Assembly (NCBI GenBank): GCA_000711775.1
Contig: ARYC01000056.1
Span: 1-64,000, forward strand
Direction: 5' to 3'
DNA from: Oxytricha trifallax
Lineage: Eukaryota > Ciliophora > Spirotrichea > Sporadotrichida > Oxytrichidae
Length of the DNA stretch: 64,000 nt
Position 1 is the stretch's first letter. The number at the start of each line of letters is the position of its first letter. Of this stretch, positions 1 through 12,188 are shown piece after piece. The notes below the pieces were generated by a model. It saw nothing but the letters and a program-made list of their open reading frames with translations. It did not search any database and had not been told where the DNA came from. Both the position numbers and the translations under genes were made by a program.

Positions 1-743
1 TTTGCCATTTATTTTCTATTATTAATTTCTATTTTAATAACAGAGACCTATAGTGATAGCTCTGGTAGTTCTTTATGAGAGTTTATCTCACAGCTATCCC
101 ACTTTTTATTGCTACCAAAGGTAAGTCTCATTTAGTTTGATGGAAGTGCTGATGATTATCTTAAAATTTTAGCGCTCATATTTAAATTTGAATTTAAAAG
201 TATAAAACTACCTCTAAACTGAGAGTTTATATGAGAAATTTGCAAGCCTACAAATTTCAAGGGAAGTTCTTAGAGTATTAGCAAAGAAATATGAGTGTTA
301 AGAGACGATCCAGCACTAAATAAGGGGAGGAAAAGTAATCATTTTTAATTTCAATAATAAGTTGATTAAAGTATGTACCGATATAGGTGGAGCACCTAAT
401 TAAGTACGTACTGCTTTAGGAGGTATTTTGTGATCTTATGATTAAATTTAGGGTGCTCTAATTAAGTACTAGCATTAATTAAAGCTCCTAAGCATGAACT
501 AGCATTTTTGGAGCTGCTCCTAATTAAGTAAGTACCAATTTAAATTCAAAAATATGGAACTACAACAGAAGAAATTGATATCAATCTCTCAAGTTCAAAA
601 CCAGTTCTCAAAACCTTCTCCATATCCTTCTTAGAGGTTGACCTCCTATAGGATACCCATATTAAATAGTAAGTTTTACAGAGGTATATAATTGAAATCA
701 ATAAACTAAAATTTGAACATCATTTCTTAGATCTGTAAACAAG

Positions 744-1635
744 AAGGAGTCAATGAATCATGCAATGAAAAGAGTGCTAGCACAAGAATTGATTCAGAGA
801 TTTAGAAGCTAAGAGGAGTTGTATCGTTACCTGGTGCAGCAAGGTAATGAACTTATAGCAACTAATCTTGATTATATAGTTTGGTTGTTCCTTCCTACGA
901 TGGAGGGTACAAAAATTTCATTTCTAAGAGCGATACTCTGCGAAGAGAAGAAAGCATTGAAAACTTTAAGATGTAAAGTTTGCAGAGATTCCAAACTATC
1001 CAGAAATCTCAGTGACTAACTTGTATGATGATGCTATGAATGACCAGAGGTTTCGCTGTACCTGCCTACTAAGAAGCTGTTGTCAAATAAACTACCGGAA
1101 AGAAACTATTTCTTTGGCATACTTGCAACAATTAAAGGTGATTACTTGAAAGAAATTATTCAGGAATATCATAAGAAAAGGTACAGCATCTCTTCAGAAG
1201 ATAAGGACAAACAAGGGATCAAGATAAGTGAGAGCTGGCTATCAGAGCTGCAAAAGCACCCTTATATATCAAGTAAGATTTGTAGTTTAACTCTTTAGAA
1301 AAATCTGGTACTACTGGCATCTTCTTGATGAAGGAATAGAGCAAGCTTCACAGAGAGCGAAAGTCGCAGACAAAGTATGAAGTTAGCAAGAGACTTCATT
1401 CAAATATTTAGCCGCCAGAGTCAATGAACATAGATGCTGGAGCTGGCAGTAAGAGAAGAAACTTAGGAGAAGGGAAGCAAGAAGTAGAAGAAAAGAAAGA
1501 GAAGCCAGATCCCTCTAAAGAATTTTAAATGCGACTTATATATTCATTAACCTAACTACAAAACTTATTTATATACATTCACTCTCCCTTCTTTAACACA
1601 CTTTTAAGCCAACAAATTATCTACTCTCTTCGCTG
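744..1635 (+). pseudogene. TBE1 22-kDa-type protein, start codon lost and frame shifted
   Basis: Same protein as the intact copies in TBE2 and TBE4; function unknown. The ATG of the other copies (ATGGAGTC) is AAGGAGTC here (744-746). An extra T near 972 shifts the frame and a missing C near 1043 restores it. The later part has the conserved stretch NKLPERNYFFGILATIKGDY. A 26-bp GTAAG...TTTAG segment near 1273-1298 behaves as an intron. After it the frame runs KSGTTGIFLMKEQ...NIDAGAGSKRRN and ends at TGA 1633-1635, overlapping the antisense transposase 3' end. The last part of the frame is less certain. Confidence 0.7.
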
Positions 1636-2605
1636 AGCTTTTAATAAAGTCTACTGTTTCGATAGGTATGTCATGCATCAAGTGATATAGCAGCAGTTTC
1701 TTGTAATGACCTTTTAATATTCCCCAGTAGAACTCAATTCCATTAAACTATGGACTGTAAGGTACGTTGAACACTGGCGTTATTCTAAGTTGTTCATAAC
1801 TCTTCCTGTTTCTTTGGTCTTATGAACAGAAAGATTATCAACGAATAGTACAATCTCTTATTCAGGGTACTTCTCACTCAGCTGTTCTAAGAACTTTATA
1901 TACTACTCTGTCTTAAAAGAGCGAGGATGAATAAGATAAGTTTCTAAACCAGTATCCTCACTAATTCCTCCAAGAATAGCCATTGTTTATACCTTGACTT
2001 TCTAGTCATATACTTCTATGTTGCTATGCCTCTAATACCAAGACTCAGATGAAAGTGTTGAAGGTAAACACAGCCTCGTCAGCATGTATAAACTTAATAT
2101 TATTCTATTAGGCTCTCTGCATTTAATTATAAATGTAATTTAAGTTGTTGTTGTAAAATGACAGAGTGAAATCAATCACTCTCTTACTACGATTCACACC
2201 TTTGTAAGAGATACCATTTCGTTTATAGATGTTAGCTATAGACTGAGCAGAGATCTTCAACTCAGGAAACTGACGGTGAAACATAATAGCTCGTTGGTCT
2301 AAAGATAAGTGAGCCCAATAATTCAAGGTTTTCATATTGATAAGATAGTCAATATGCTTCTATTGAAATTTTGATTTCCTCTATGGCTAAGAATTCAGCT
2401 ATTATTGCTTTAATTACACAGCTTTCAAGCAGTGAGAGCGATCAGTTTATGGACTTCGCTTTAAGAGCAGTGTAATAGACTTATAGTTCAGTACTGGTTT
2501 GACTTATTCACTATACATAACACATCAATAACATAGTTTAAACACTAAATCTATATACTCTTAATCATAAATAGACCCCAAAAGCTTGTAATTTTTGTCT
2601 CGCAT
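1544..2605 (-). pseudogene. TBE1 DDE transposase (42-kDa type), one nonsense TGA
   Basis: IS630/Tc1-like DDE transposase of TBEs, which cuts and moves the element. The span is 354 codons, the full family size. It starts MRDKNYKLLGSIYD at 2605 and ends VNVYKQVLQLGQ before TGA 1546-1544. Motifs HRQFPELKISAQSIANIYKR, a helix-turn-helix-like part, and ADEAVF, VDNLSVH and NGIEFYW, which carry the D, D and E, are readable with TAA/TAG as Gln. A G-to-T change turns the Gly codon of other copies (YGCDMYIG) into TGA at about codon 27, so this copy probably makes no full-length enzyme. Confidence 0.8.
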
Positions 2606-2686
2606 TTCATTAATAACCCCAACCCCTAACAAATTCCCTACAAATCAAAGCACTTATAAACCTCATTAAGGGGTTTTGGGGTTTTG

Positions 2687-2885
2687 AATAATTAAAGGCA
2701 TCCTCTTCATCTTTTATATTTTCAACATATATAGGACTAGTCCCATTAATAATTTGATTGGAGCCTTATTCTAATTTTCTTGGAAACTGAGGCATCTCAC
2801 TTAATTCTGGAATTTTAATTTAGGATTTCAAGGGCTTCAGATTAATTTTCTTGTCACTCATTGTATATGGATCATGAATTCCAAG
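2687..2885 (-). CDS. Copy A membrane-protein gene: cytoplasmic-tail MDS, cut by TBE1
   Basis: Minus-strand frame DPYTMSDKKINLKPLKSQIK...IPELSEMPQF...EDAFNYS, with Gln as TAA. Copy B has the same start (DPYTMSDQKNLKPLEIQ) at 31330 going down and then continues for about 170 more codons. The rest of the copy-A tail should therefore lie beyond TBE1, to the left of the window. The tail is hydrophilic, Ser/Asn/Gln-rich and has no membrane segment. TBE1 with target AAT sits in the coding sequence. Confidence 0.75.
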
Positions 2886-2889
2886 AAAA

Positions 2890-4281
2890 TCATCTTAAAT
2901 ATTAAAATCTATATATTAATATGATATCTTAAGTTTTGTAGCTTTTTTAATAATCTTAACTACCAGGCAAGTTGTAAGATTAAATAAATATAAATTGATA
3001 GACAGAAAAAGAATTAAAATCCAATTCAATAATTAAATAAAGAAATTATATATTTGAACAAAATTAATAGCATTTAGTTTAAAATAAAACAATAATAATT
3101 CAGCAAAATATTTAAATCTGTAAATTAACTTTAATGTTTAAAAATGAATTTATAATATTTATAAATCAGGCACAAATATCAAAATTTATTTCTATTTAAT
3201 TAATTAAAATGTTTTATAGATAGGTTTAAATGATATTTTTAATTGCTTATAATAAAAATTATAAAATTATTATGAGATTTATATTATAGTAATTACCTCT
3301 AAATTAATTTATTTTTTTATTTCTATGGAATATCTTAAAGATAAGAGTAACTAATTTATAAGAAGTTTCGATATAGTTTTGAAAATAATATTATTATTTT
3401 ACTAGATCTTATATTTTTATTTTGTTTAATTATATATGTTTGACAATTTTACATTTATAAGCTTTAATAGTCAAAATTGTTTTGAATGTTTATATTTTTA
3501 AAATTAAATAATTTAATATATATGAATTTCAATCTTAATTGATTTATGAAATTTAAACCAAATAAATGTTGAAAAAAATTATAGTAAATAATAATTTTAT
3601 ATTTTCCTAGATTAAAGATTTGTTATTCGTTATAAGAACTTATTATAGGCATTTCTTAGAATATTAAAGTTTAAATAGATAGAGAAAGAAAATACAAGAG
3701 ATAAAATAGTTCTATAAAAAAACTTTTGTTTCACTTGACTTTTTGAGCATAATATAATAGCAGAAATGTATGTCTAATTAAAAATATTATATTTATATCT
3801 TAATCACTAGATAAATTTACTGTTTATTATAGGACTCTCTAATGGAGAGAGATTTTAAGAGTTAAAAACACACAAGATTTATAAATTGATTTATATTTTC
3901 TTACCTTTAGTTACAATTAGAAAGATCTTAAATAACTGTTTAATTAAATTACCAGTACATCCTTAATTTGGATACAACTACGAAGTTCAATTTTGGATTT
4001 AATATCGCATAATTTTTATGTTTGGAAAAAAATTAAGCATATCATTCCTAAATATAATCAATATAAAACAAGGCTAGAATTTTACCACTTTATAAAAATT
4101 AAAAATAATCTAATAACTAATTGAAAAGAAAAACAATTCAATTACTAAAGAACATTCATATTTATAGAAAATTAATATTAAAAATCATTAAACTTAATAG
4201 CCCCTTTATACACATATATATATATATATATATATAGGAATTTGATAGTTATATAAAACAATTTTATGATTTATTTGTTTT
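2890..4281. other. Non-coding, AT-rich; probable IES
   Basis: No frame longer than chance, about 80% A+T, and no TBE or MITE ends. It lies between the tail MDS and the membrane-block MDSs of copy A, where copy B also has AT-rich non-coding DNA. A short (AT)n run lies at 4216-4237. Confidence 0.6.
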
Positions 4282-4682
4282 GGGGTGGAAGTTTCCTAGC
4301 CTATAAATTTTTCTTGCATGTTAATTTACAAATTTACATATAAAATTGTTCATAATTAATTTTTCCACAAATTTTTTTATGAAGGAATTGCTTATGAATC
4401 TTTTAAGGTCTTCGATTAATTACTTAAAATATTATAAGTATGAATAAAATTATGATATGATTAAATTAAACTTAAACAATTTTATTTAAAAATAAAAATA
4501 TGAGTTTATAGACCAAAATTATAGATTAAAGCAAAGTATAATTTTTATTTTACAAACAATATAAATTGTTTGAAGCAAATGTTATTTTCAAATTTGGAAA
4601 AATCAAAATTTGTAAAGAAAAAGATTTTTAGCTAGGAATTTTCCCTATTTTTTATCATATGCCAGGAAATTTCCCATATTAT
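4282..4682. mobile_element. Decayed MITE of the GGAAGTTTCCT family
   Basis: The left end GGGGTGGAAGTTTCCTAGCC (4282) and right end GCCAGGAAATTTCCC (4661-4675) are degenerate versions of the inverted ends of the MITEs at 15307, 32409 and 47357. The 8-mer TTTGTTTT flanks it (4274-4281 and 4683-4690), which suggests an 8-bp duplication, though the motif is low-complexity. Interior AT-rich, no ORF. Confidence 0.5.
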
Positions 4683-4690
4683 TTTGTTTT

Positions 4691-5062
4691 AAGATGAATG
4701 GAGTTAGCTTGGTCCATATTTTTACTTTCTAAAATTCTTGCATTTTTATAGAAGTTACTTAAATTTAATCTTAAAATTTTTAATTGCTTAATAAAGCATA
4801 ACAATTATATTGAGTAGCATATCAAAAACTGTGACTCCTATAATTATCCATCCTATTTAATACTGCCTATCTGGATCAGGCTGGTAGTCTGTGAAAAGAG
4901 TTAAATGATAAGCAACTGTTAAAATGCACCCTTCATTGATAAATTCCATCAAGTTCATTAAAGATGACTCAAAAGGTTTAATGAATTTTAAATACATCAT
5001 CAAAAGCATGCTCATGAAAATAAGGGCTTATAAAACCCTATTATTCAATTAAGAACATAGAT
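4691..5062 (-). CDS. Copy A membrane-protein gene: membrane-block MDS
   Basis: Minus-strand frame shared almost base for base with copy B (32270-33090). Recognisable stretches are SMLLMMYLKFI, ESSLMNLMEFINEGCILTVA, a following FTDYQPDPDRQYQ and a helix IGWIIIGVTVFDMLLNI. The AYHLTLFTDYQPD-type pattern is common at the membrane end of large ciliate surface proteins. Two membrane helices are likely. The site ATCCATCC at 4846-4853 is the empty site for the MITE inserted in copy B. Confidence 0.7.
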
Positions 5063-5289
5063 TAAGAGATTAAAACAATTAAATTATATTGAATTATTAT
5101 TGGCTGAACAAATTAACTATAATAAGTCTAAATTGATATTTACACACCCTGATTTGTACATTTTATATAGACAACTAATCCAGCAAATAGTTTAAATAAT
5201 TAGCCTATTAATTATAATAAATTATATTTTAATTGTTTTTATTTTCCAATTTTCGCTATTAATATACTAAAGGGATTTTAATTAAATGC

Positions 5290-6325
5290 AAGGATATTCA
5301 TAGCAAACAACAGCGAAGTAGGTAAAAACTAGTCTTCTTATTAAATAATAAACGTAAAATAAATCGCAGTATTGTCTATCTTTTCCGTCTATTCTTATAC
5401 ATTCATACAGACAACCAATTTTTTAGTATTTATATAACTATAAATAAATTAGTGATTAAGTTTTTTATGTTTGTAAAACATTTATGTTATGATTCAAGAT
5501 AATCCAAAATAAGAAAGGCAAAAGCATATTTTTATTGTTTGCTAATTTTACTAATATCAATAAGATATAATATATCATTAAATAATATTCTCTTTAATTT
5601 AAAAGATTACTTAGCCTTCGAAAATTCAATATCAAAATAAATTAAAAGTAGCATCATTTCCCTTATATTTTTAGTAATTGACATAAATGAAGTAAAGAAA
5701 CTTTGTTTCTGAGCAATTCAATGCTTTTCTTTTTACAAGAAAAGATTAATTTACCAGTTCCAAACTGCTTGGAATTTTTCACCTATCTTATCGTGAAATT
5801 CCCTTATCTTTTTACAGTTAAGCACTTGCACTAAGTGTGTTTAAATATTCATTGCTGATTAGAAATGATTCTCATGCCTTCAAATTTCTTGGTCTAGCAT
5901 TACCTAATTATAGGACTATAATTGAAGAAACTATGCCTATATCGCAAAGCATCTGCACAAAGAAAAATGCTTAGACTAATCTACAATGATACTTAAATAT
6001 GAATTACTCTTATAGAACTTCTATGTAACAGTCTTAGAATATTCAATTATTCTTTAGACTTTAGAATATTGTAAGTTATGTTAGAAAATTTAACTTCTAA
6101 TTAAATTTATAAACATATTTATTAAAACCATCAAAACTGAAAATAATGAAGAAAATTCCTCGCTGGTTGTATCGAATTTCATCTAAATAAAGTAAAAAAT
6201 TATATTATTACATTAAATGCATTTAGTATAGAACTAATGCATATTTCAAGATAGCACTCTAAGAAAACTCTAATAATCATATTGAAATAGACTTTCTTGC
6301 TGATAATCTCATTTATTTTATTAGC
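5290..6325 (-). CDS. Copy A membrane-protein gene: two further membrane-block MDSs
   Basis: Two coding islands matched in copy B: about 5290-5415 (cysteine and a leucine-rich helix after a TEKIDNI-like stretch; B 33100-33210) and about 6130-6325 (KVYFNMIIRVFLECYLEICI, then a Ser/Thr/Glu loop before FSVLMVLIN; B 33320-33530). The DNA between them (5420-6130) has no convincing frame and differs from copy B, as expected of an IES. Exact junctions not fixed. Confidence 0.6.
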
Positions 6326-6349
6326 TCTAAAAAATTTATATAAACTTTG

Positions 6350-6705
6350 AAGGGGAAGAATCCTGCCCAAAAATTGTAATATATATTATTCGATAAAATA
6401 TATATGAAACATACTAATCACAACTTTTTTCCCCCCTATTAATTAGACAATATTTGTTAATTTATATTTATCAAGGCTTACAATTATCTCTTATCTCATT
6501 GAATATTAGAAACTATAAGAACTAAATGTTAAATTAAAAATTAATTAATGTAATTTTCATGAATATATTCTAATCTTTATCAATATATGAGAGTTAGTGG
6601 ATGTTTAAATAAGTATAATTTGTTCATTGATGATGATAAAGTTTCTTAATATTAGATAAAATTAACTATTTTTAAGTATGTGCAGAAAAATTCCCCAAAT
6701 TTTGA
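6350..6705. mobile_element. Possible fossil MITE
   Basis: GGGGAAGAATCCTGCCC at about 6351-6367 and TGCAGAAAAATTCCCC near 6690-6705 look like worn inverted ends of the local MITE family. There is no matching insertion in copy B. No target duplication could be read. Confidence 0.3.
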
Positions 6706-6719
6706 GTTAAATTTACGTT

Positions 6720-7260
6720 TTACTGTATTTACCAATAGGCTTGATAGCTTAAGAAATTATGATTAATCCCAATATTCCTAATAAGTAAAAGAATATACTC
6801 CCTAAATTTAGAATGTTAGTGGTGCTTTAGTAACGTAAATTAGTTAAGGATTATTTAGGATAATTTTATTTCAAGTATTGTTCAAAAGATATCCATTAAT
6901 TAAAAGTTATCATATGCATCAGCATCTTCAGAAAAAACGAATACTTTATCTTCTACACTATCTGTTGGTAAAATATCTAAAGTTGACATGTCCATTAATA
7001 AACTGTAGAAGAATATTTCATTTGAGGGAAAGTCTAAATTGAGTAAAGGCATATGAACTATCAATTATACTACGTTTACTAATCCCCAAACAAATTACAA
7101 TGAAGCTGATCTATTGATAAGTTATTTTTTAAAATAAAAATGTTTTACAAAAGCAAATTAGCAATCAGAGTCCCATACATCATAGTTGAGAATATAGTAG
7201 CCACTGTTCCTCCAATTGATTTAAGAATTTTAGTTGCCTCTATATATTATAAACTTTGTT
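6720..7260 (-). CDS. Copy A membrane-protein gene: first membrane helices
   Basis: Coding islands matched in copy B (34330-34880). The frame holds a helix with GLVNVVQLIVHMPLLNLDFP, an acidic loop SVEDKVFVFSEDSDAYDNF, and upstream a helix with LGGTVATTFS...YGTLVVN. In both copies the frame meets TGA just after QLMDIF and resumes in another phase, so a short intron or IES is likely near 6830-6890. The 5' half of this span joins the ectodomain MDSs. Confidence 0.6.
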
Positions 7261-7849
7261 AATTTATTATACCATCGTTCCTGAGCTATCTTGGAATTAA
7301 TATAATTACAATCTATGATGATAAATCGATTAATTTATTTTGATAACTAATAATGATGACTATAAAAAGTTTTTGAGGCATTTTTTCTGGCATATAGTTA
7401 TTCTAAAAATTTTTTAAGCTGCAAAACCATCTAAAAATTATATATTTTAGCTAGAGGCTTGCTTCTGAGTCTTGGAGAAGCATTTCAGAAATTAAAAAAG
7501 ACATAGATACAAGTGAGGGAACAAGATTTAAAAAAAATAGTGTTAATTCGAAGAAAAGTTTATTAATAAGAGAATCTTTCTAGATGCCTTATTTGTCTAA
7601 ATCAGTACTTCAACTTTTTATTTACTCATATTTATATAAATAAAATTTCTCCTCATATATTCTATGAATATTTATAATTCGCTTTTGAACAACGTAGTTT
7701 ACTTTTAAAGCCAATCCAGTATAACTTTCAACGAAAAATGCATTCGCAATGAATGTTTAATTTAAAATTATAAAATATGTTATCTTAAGCTAATCAGGTT
7801 TCTGATGGAATTGTTTAATTATAAATAATTCTTACAAATTTTGAAACCA

Positions 7850-9078
7850 ATGAAGGATCATCAAATATCAACTAAATTTGCATATTTTTTGAATTAAAAG
7901 CTGTAACATTCCATGTAAAATTCAAATTCCTCTTAGCTCTAAATTTAGTTAATTAAAATAATTAAAAATAATCTTTATCACTTATTGAGTAATTTTTTTT
8001 TTATCTTATTTCTAATTAAAAATAAGAAAAACTCCATTTTCATCAAATATCTCAATTTTTAGTGTTTAATTATCGATCTTCCAATATTCTTTAGGAACTC
8101 TAAGCCCTTTATTAAATCTAACATTTACCAGGCCATCCATGTTTATAGTTTGAATTCTAGCAGACAACTCTTTCGAGATTTTGGATTAATCTTATATGAT
8201 TGTTGTAAAATTATTAGTCTATACTTTTTTAGGTTTTACTTTAATTTTAAGTTAATAAATTTTTGAGAGTGGATAGGGATTGTCGTCTGTTACGTAAATT
8301 CGCAATCTGTAATCGGTAGGCAAGGTATCATTAGATGTAATTATGTCGAAGTTTGGATACTTTCCTTGTATTATATTTGAAGCAAAAGTTAAATCAGAAT
8401 ATAAAGGGATAAATTAACGAGATTTTTAATGAAAATCAACTTTGGTCACATTAGCATTGTCTGAATCAATGTCAAAGAAGTCTGGGAACTTGTAAGAAAT
8501 TGCTTCCCCTGCAGTTAATTCTAAAACTTAAAGAGGTGTAACATATTTTGGGGCTGCGTTATTCACAGATACTAATTACAATGGAATATTCAATTGTCCA
8601 TAGGCTGTATCGTTCACATTCACAACTATAAAAAAATATATCTTTAATGTATAGGCAACCCAAGACTTTACAGCAAGAGTATGTAGTGGATTAAGGGCTT
8701 TATACTTATCATCACATTAAACTGTGATATATTTGGAATTAACATTTGCTCCATTTACGATACCATTTAAGTATACCGAATTTGTGTAACCATAAATAAT
8801 AGGAAATACACAGTCTTCATAGTCTATAAATTCTTGGAAATTTAATACAATTGGTCCTTGCCCAATTCTATACATTATTGGAGTTTACCTTGAATCAACT
8901 GGATTAGGACTTAAATTAGAGACGTAACATATGTAAAGCAATTAAAAAATTGAATGTTTACTCTATTATAATTAAAAATACATTTACTAAATATCAGGTC
9001 GAAGCTAATAGTAGCAGTTTTTCCACCTCCATAGTCGCCTTTTAAAAATACATGCAATAAAGTTTCATTAAGAGCGAC
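7850..9078 (-). CDS. Copy A membrane-protein gene: cadherin-like (CADG-type) ectodomain MDSs
   Basis: Extracellular part next to the membrane. Readable stretches, shared with copy B 35150-36300, are PLQVLELTAGETISYRFPDF followed by an aspartate-rich turn, DYKVKIYVTDDNPYPLSKIY and KSWVAYTLK...VNDTAYGQLNIPL. The order of hydrophobic start, AGE-x-ISY-x-FPDFxDxDSD, then a strand ending in VTDDN, fits dystroglycan-type cadherin repeats. The domain name is an inference from this pattern. A 95-bp IES (7940-8034, pointer CTC) interrupts it. TBE3 interrupts the same coding frame at 9079. Confidence 0.65.
7940..8034. other. IES in the CADG region of copy A, pointer CTC
   Basis: Removing 95 bp between the direct repeats CTC (7937-7939 and 8032-8034) joins ENGA to KRNL on the minus strand. 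Copy B has an IES at the same place with the longer pointer AGCTC and a different length and sequence (35183-35247). Confidence 0.65.
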
Positions 9079-9229
9079 ATTCAAAATCATAAAACCCCTG
9101 AAGTTGTTTTATTGAGTTTTTGATTGATAAATTTAGACTATTGACGTATAGTTTATTAGGGTTTTAATAGGGTTTATGTCGGGAATTAATTTTTTAATAT
9201 TAGTAATTTAAGTGAGTATAAAAAGCGAG

Positions 9230-10033
9230 TTTTTTTTATATTTCACACAAGCATTATCTTAGAGTTATGTGGCAATTCTCTGAATTTTATCTTTCTTAGT
9301 TGATATTTGATTGTTTCTATTTTTTTAATTCTCTTAGCTTGGCTTGATAATAGTTGAGTATGCAATTTCTCTGAGACCTGCATTTATTTTATTTTTATCG
9401 AGATATTGCTTGATTCTTTTCTTAGAATCTCTCTTACTCCTGCAGTTAAAGTAATCGTTTCTTGGCACGTCACTCTCTATTATTTTTACTGCTAGAGCAC
9501 AGATATACCATTAAGTATCTCCGTCTCTCCAATCTTCTCTCTCTCTGGGAAATATCCAGGAGTACTATATAAATTACCTAATACAGAAGCTTGTACTCTT
9601 TGAGCTCTGTTGAAATCGATGATTTAAACTCTAAGAGGTTGAAAGTTCATCATTATTTTCTTTGGCTTTAAGTCTCTATGAACATAGCTAAGATTGTAAA
9701 GCTCTTCAATACCCTCAACTATTTGTTGCAAAATCTAGCCAATTTATCTTTGGCATCTATTATCTGAAAAAAAATTCTCTGTATGTCATTTTGAGGAGAG
9801 GAAGTCTAAATTCAACATGATCTTTTCCAAGTAGTATAGCATCTAACTATATATTATGCTTACACTCTCTAAACTTTGCCTGTTATAGAGTATAATACTC
9901 ATTAGCAAATTCCATTTAGAACTTGTCTTCAGCAAGGAAGTAATTGAAAGGATATATCTTGTAAGCATATTAGTCATCAGTGATGACTTCTTCTCTACTT
10001 TATCCTCAAGAGTGAGGTAGCTTTCAATAAAAG
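9230..10033 (-). pseudogene. TBE3 zinc-finger/kinase protein, kinase half (split by TBE2)
   Basis: C-terminal kinase-like part of the 57-kDa-type TBE protein. The catalytic loop reads YVHRDLKPKK, with the usual Asn replaced by Lys. It is followed by IIDFNRA in place of a DFG segment and then SDVPRNDYFNCRSKRDSKKR. The N-terminal half lies at 14156-14819 beyond the nested TBE2. No in-frame TGA is seen before the element terminus. The Asn-to-Lys change and the 4.1-kb insertion make this a non-functional copy unless TBE2 is removed. Confidence 0.7.
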
Positions 10034-10175
10034 AATCAAAACCCCAAAACCCCTTAGTGAGGTTTATAAGTGCTTTGATTTGTAGGGTATAGTTGGGGTC
10101 TTATTGGGGTTAGTAGAGAAAACGCAGGTTTTTTATGAATTTAATGAATATTTAATGAGTATTACTGTACTTAAT

Positions 10176-11623
10176 TCAAACAAATTTTATCTGCTTATCT
10201 TTGTGATACCTCTTGAATTTAGCAGTCTGTAGTTGTTCTAGTATATCATCCAATGATTATCGTGGATATGCTGGAGCTTTTACGATGACCATCTCAACTA
10301 TCTTCTTAATTTCATTGCATATTTCATCTTGCTTAATATGTTTAGCAGCCAAACTTATTGATTATTTCTCATGTTTTGTTCCAAAGTATGACATACTTTC
10401 CATATCGCACTCTAAGATAATTGCAGCTACCGCCCAAACATCCCATTATACAGAGCCATTTGTCCATTTCTCTCTTATAGGGAAGTATCCTGGAGTGCCT
10501 AAAACCTTAGCTAAAGTCACTATCTCTTGTCTTATTGCTCTGTTGAAATCTATGACTACTACTTCTAAAGGGCAGAGATTTAGCATTACATTTTCTGGCT
10601 TCAAATCTCTATGAACATACCCTAGATCATGGAGCTCTTTCACACCCTTAGTCATATCTGTGAGTATCTCATTCAAATCATCAGGATATCTATTATGGTA
10701 GAGATACTCTCTTAGAGACATTTCAAACTTCTTGAGTCTCAATGCAATAAAACCATGACCAAGTATAACTCCGTCGACTTAGCTAAGTTCTTGCATTATC
10801 TTTTCTAAGCCTCTCTCAGTACTATGTATTCATTTGCAAACTCATTTTAATATTGCTCGTTCTTAATGAGATACTTGAATGGATATACCTTGTATGCGAA
10901 TTCATCAACAACTATAAGTTTTACCTTGTTAGGTACGTCAATATTCAAATAGTTTTCAATACAGCTGCTTATGTCGACTGCATTTAATGCAGGTATATAC
11001 ATTGCTCTCTCTTATAAGCAAGCAATATACATACCATTTGCTGGTTTGTTCATTGACTCAAACCGCTTCTATCTCTTAAGTCTCTCCTACTGCTCTATTT
11101 TTGAATCAAGAGAGTTATTTTTTCTTTTAGCAGGTACAAGCTTTTAAGTTTCCTCATCTTTAATCAGGAATTCGCTTAGATGATGCTTTTGCATATGTCT
11201 CTTTACTTTAGCTGAGTGAGTATAAGACTTCATGCAGGTAGTGCATTAGTATCTACCATCTACTTTATCATGCTTGAAGTAGATCTTAGCTCTACCAGAG
11301 TGTACCTCTTTGATGTGTCTCTTCAAGCTAGACTCAGTTGAGAAGAAATTTTAGCAGTCTTCACATTAAAATGTTTTAATTTTTTCTATTGGTTGCTGTT
11401 CCTTATCTTCCTCAACCAATTCAACTTATGTTTAAACTCCCATCTCAGCACTCTACTTCTTGTTTTAAACTTAAATTTTAAAGACCTCAGCTTCAAACTC
11501 TAGAGGTATTAGCTCTACCTCCTTTTCAATATAAATTACTTCTGGTTACTTGGAGGAGCCAAAGTTGAGCAATGATTAACCTGTTCCAAGAGAAACTGCC
11601 TTACGATTTAAGTTAGCCGCCAT
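10176..11623 (-). CDS. TBE2 zinc-finger/kinase protein (57-kDa type), one frameshift
   Basis: About 480 residues from ATG 11623 (MAANLNRKAVSLGTGQ) to TGA 10178-10176. The N-terminal half has two C2H2-like fingers: CEDC...HIKEVH at about residues 125-150 and CTTC...HMQKHH at about 160-185. The C-terminal half is kinase-like, with GVKELHDLGYVHRDLKPENV and IDFNRA near residues 340-375, then TPGYFP and WDVWAVAAIILECDM. The metal-binding DFG segment reads DFN, as in every TBE copy in this window. The span is 1448 nt, not a multiple of three. The frame slips near 10790, just before VDGVILGHGFIALRLKKFEM. The role in TBE biology is not known. Confidence 0.82.
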
Positions 11624-12188
11624 GTTTAAATTCAAATTTAAATTTCTATTATTAATAAGTAAAAACCTCACTGGCTATACTAACTTTGTATAGGAGCTGG
11701 CACTGCAACAACAATGGTTGATTCTTAGGTGTTAGACATCATATTTATACTTAGTTTATAACTATAAATTTTCTAATTTTATGCTTAATATTTTTAATTT
11801 TGGTACCAACTGAGAATAAATTCAGGTTGGTACTGGTACCAATTAGGTTTTGAACCATTTTGGAACTTTTCCATTAAAACCTCATTAGTTAAAAACTAGG
11901 TACTAATTAAGTTTTGGTACTATTAAATTGTACCAATTAAATTTAAACGAATTTAGTACCGGTACTAATCAAATTTAAACAAATTTAGTACTAATTTAAT
12001 GGAACTAAATTGATAAAAATGGAGCTCCATCTCTGAAGTTTGTTACAGCTTCTGCCAGCTTTCTCCACGTATCCTTACCAGGTTGACCTCCTATAAGATG
12101 CCCATATTTAATACTAAGATTTTTAACACTAGGATCCAGAACTCTATATATTAAAATTTGAAATTCAATAACAAGAGAAGGAACAAGG

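Larger units (their letters stand above)
1..2686. mobile_element. TBE transposon copy 1 (left end outside window)
   Basis: Telomere-bearing element, 3' two thirds. The right terminus is GGGGTTTTGGGGTTTTG at 2670-2686, followed by the target duplication AAT (2687-2689). The subterminal region (about 2625-2670) is shared with the other TBE ends in this window. Gene order is the start codon of a minus-strand zinc-finger/kinase ORF at 6-8, then a plus-strand 22-kDa-type ORF, then a minus-strand transposase, as in TBE2-TBE4. It sits inside coding DNA of the copy-A membrane-protein gene. The matching place in copy B (near 31100) has no TBE. Confidence 0.93.

Noticed and set aside
4216..4237. (AT)n run
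   Set aside because: Simple repeat without further structure.
10213..10614. 133-codon plus-strand open frame
   Set aside because: Antisense of the TBE2 kinase domain (HRDLKPEN, IDFNRA on minus); a shadow frame.
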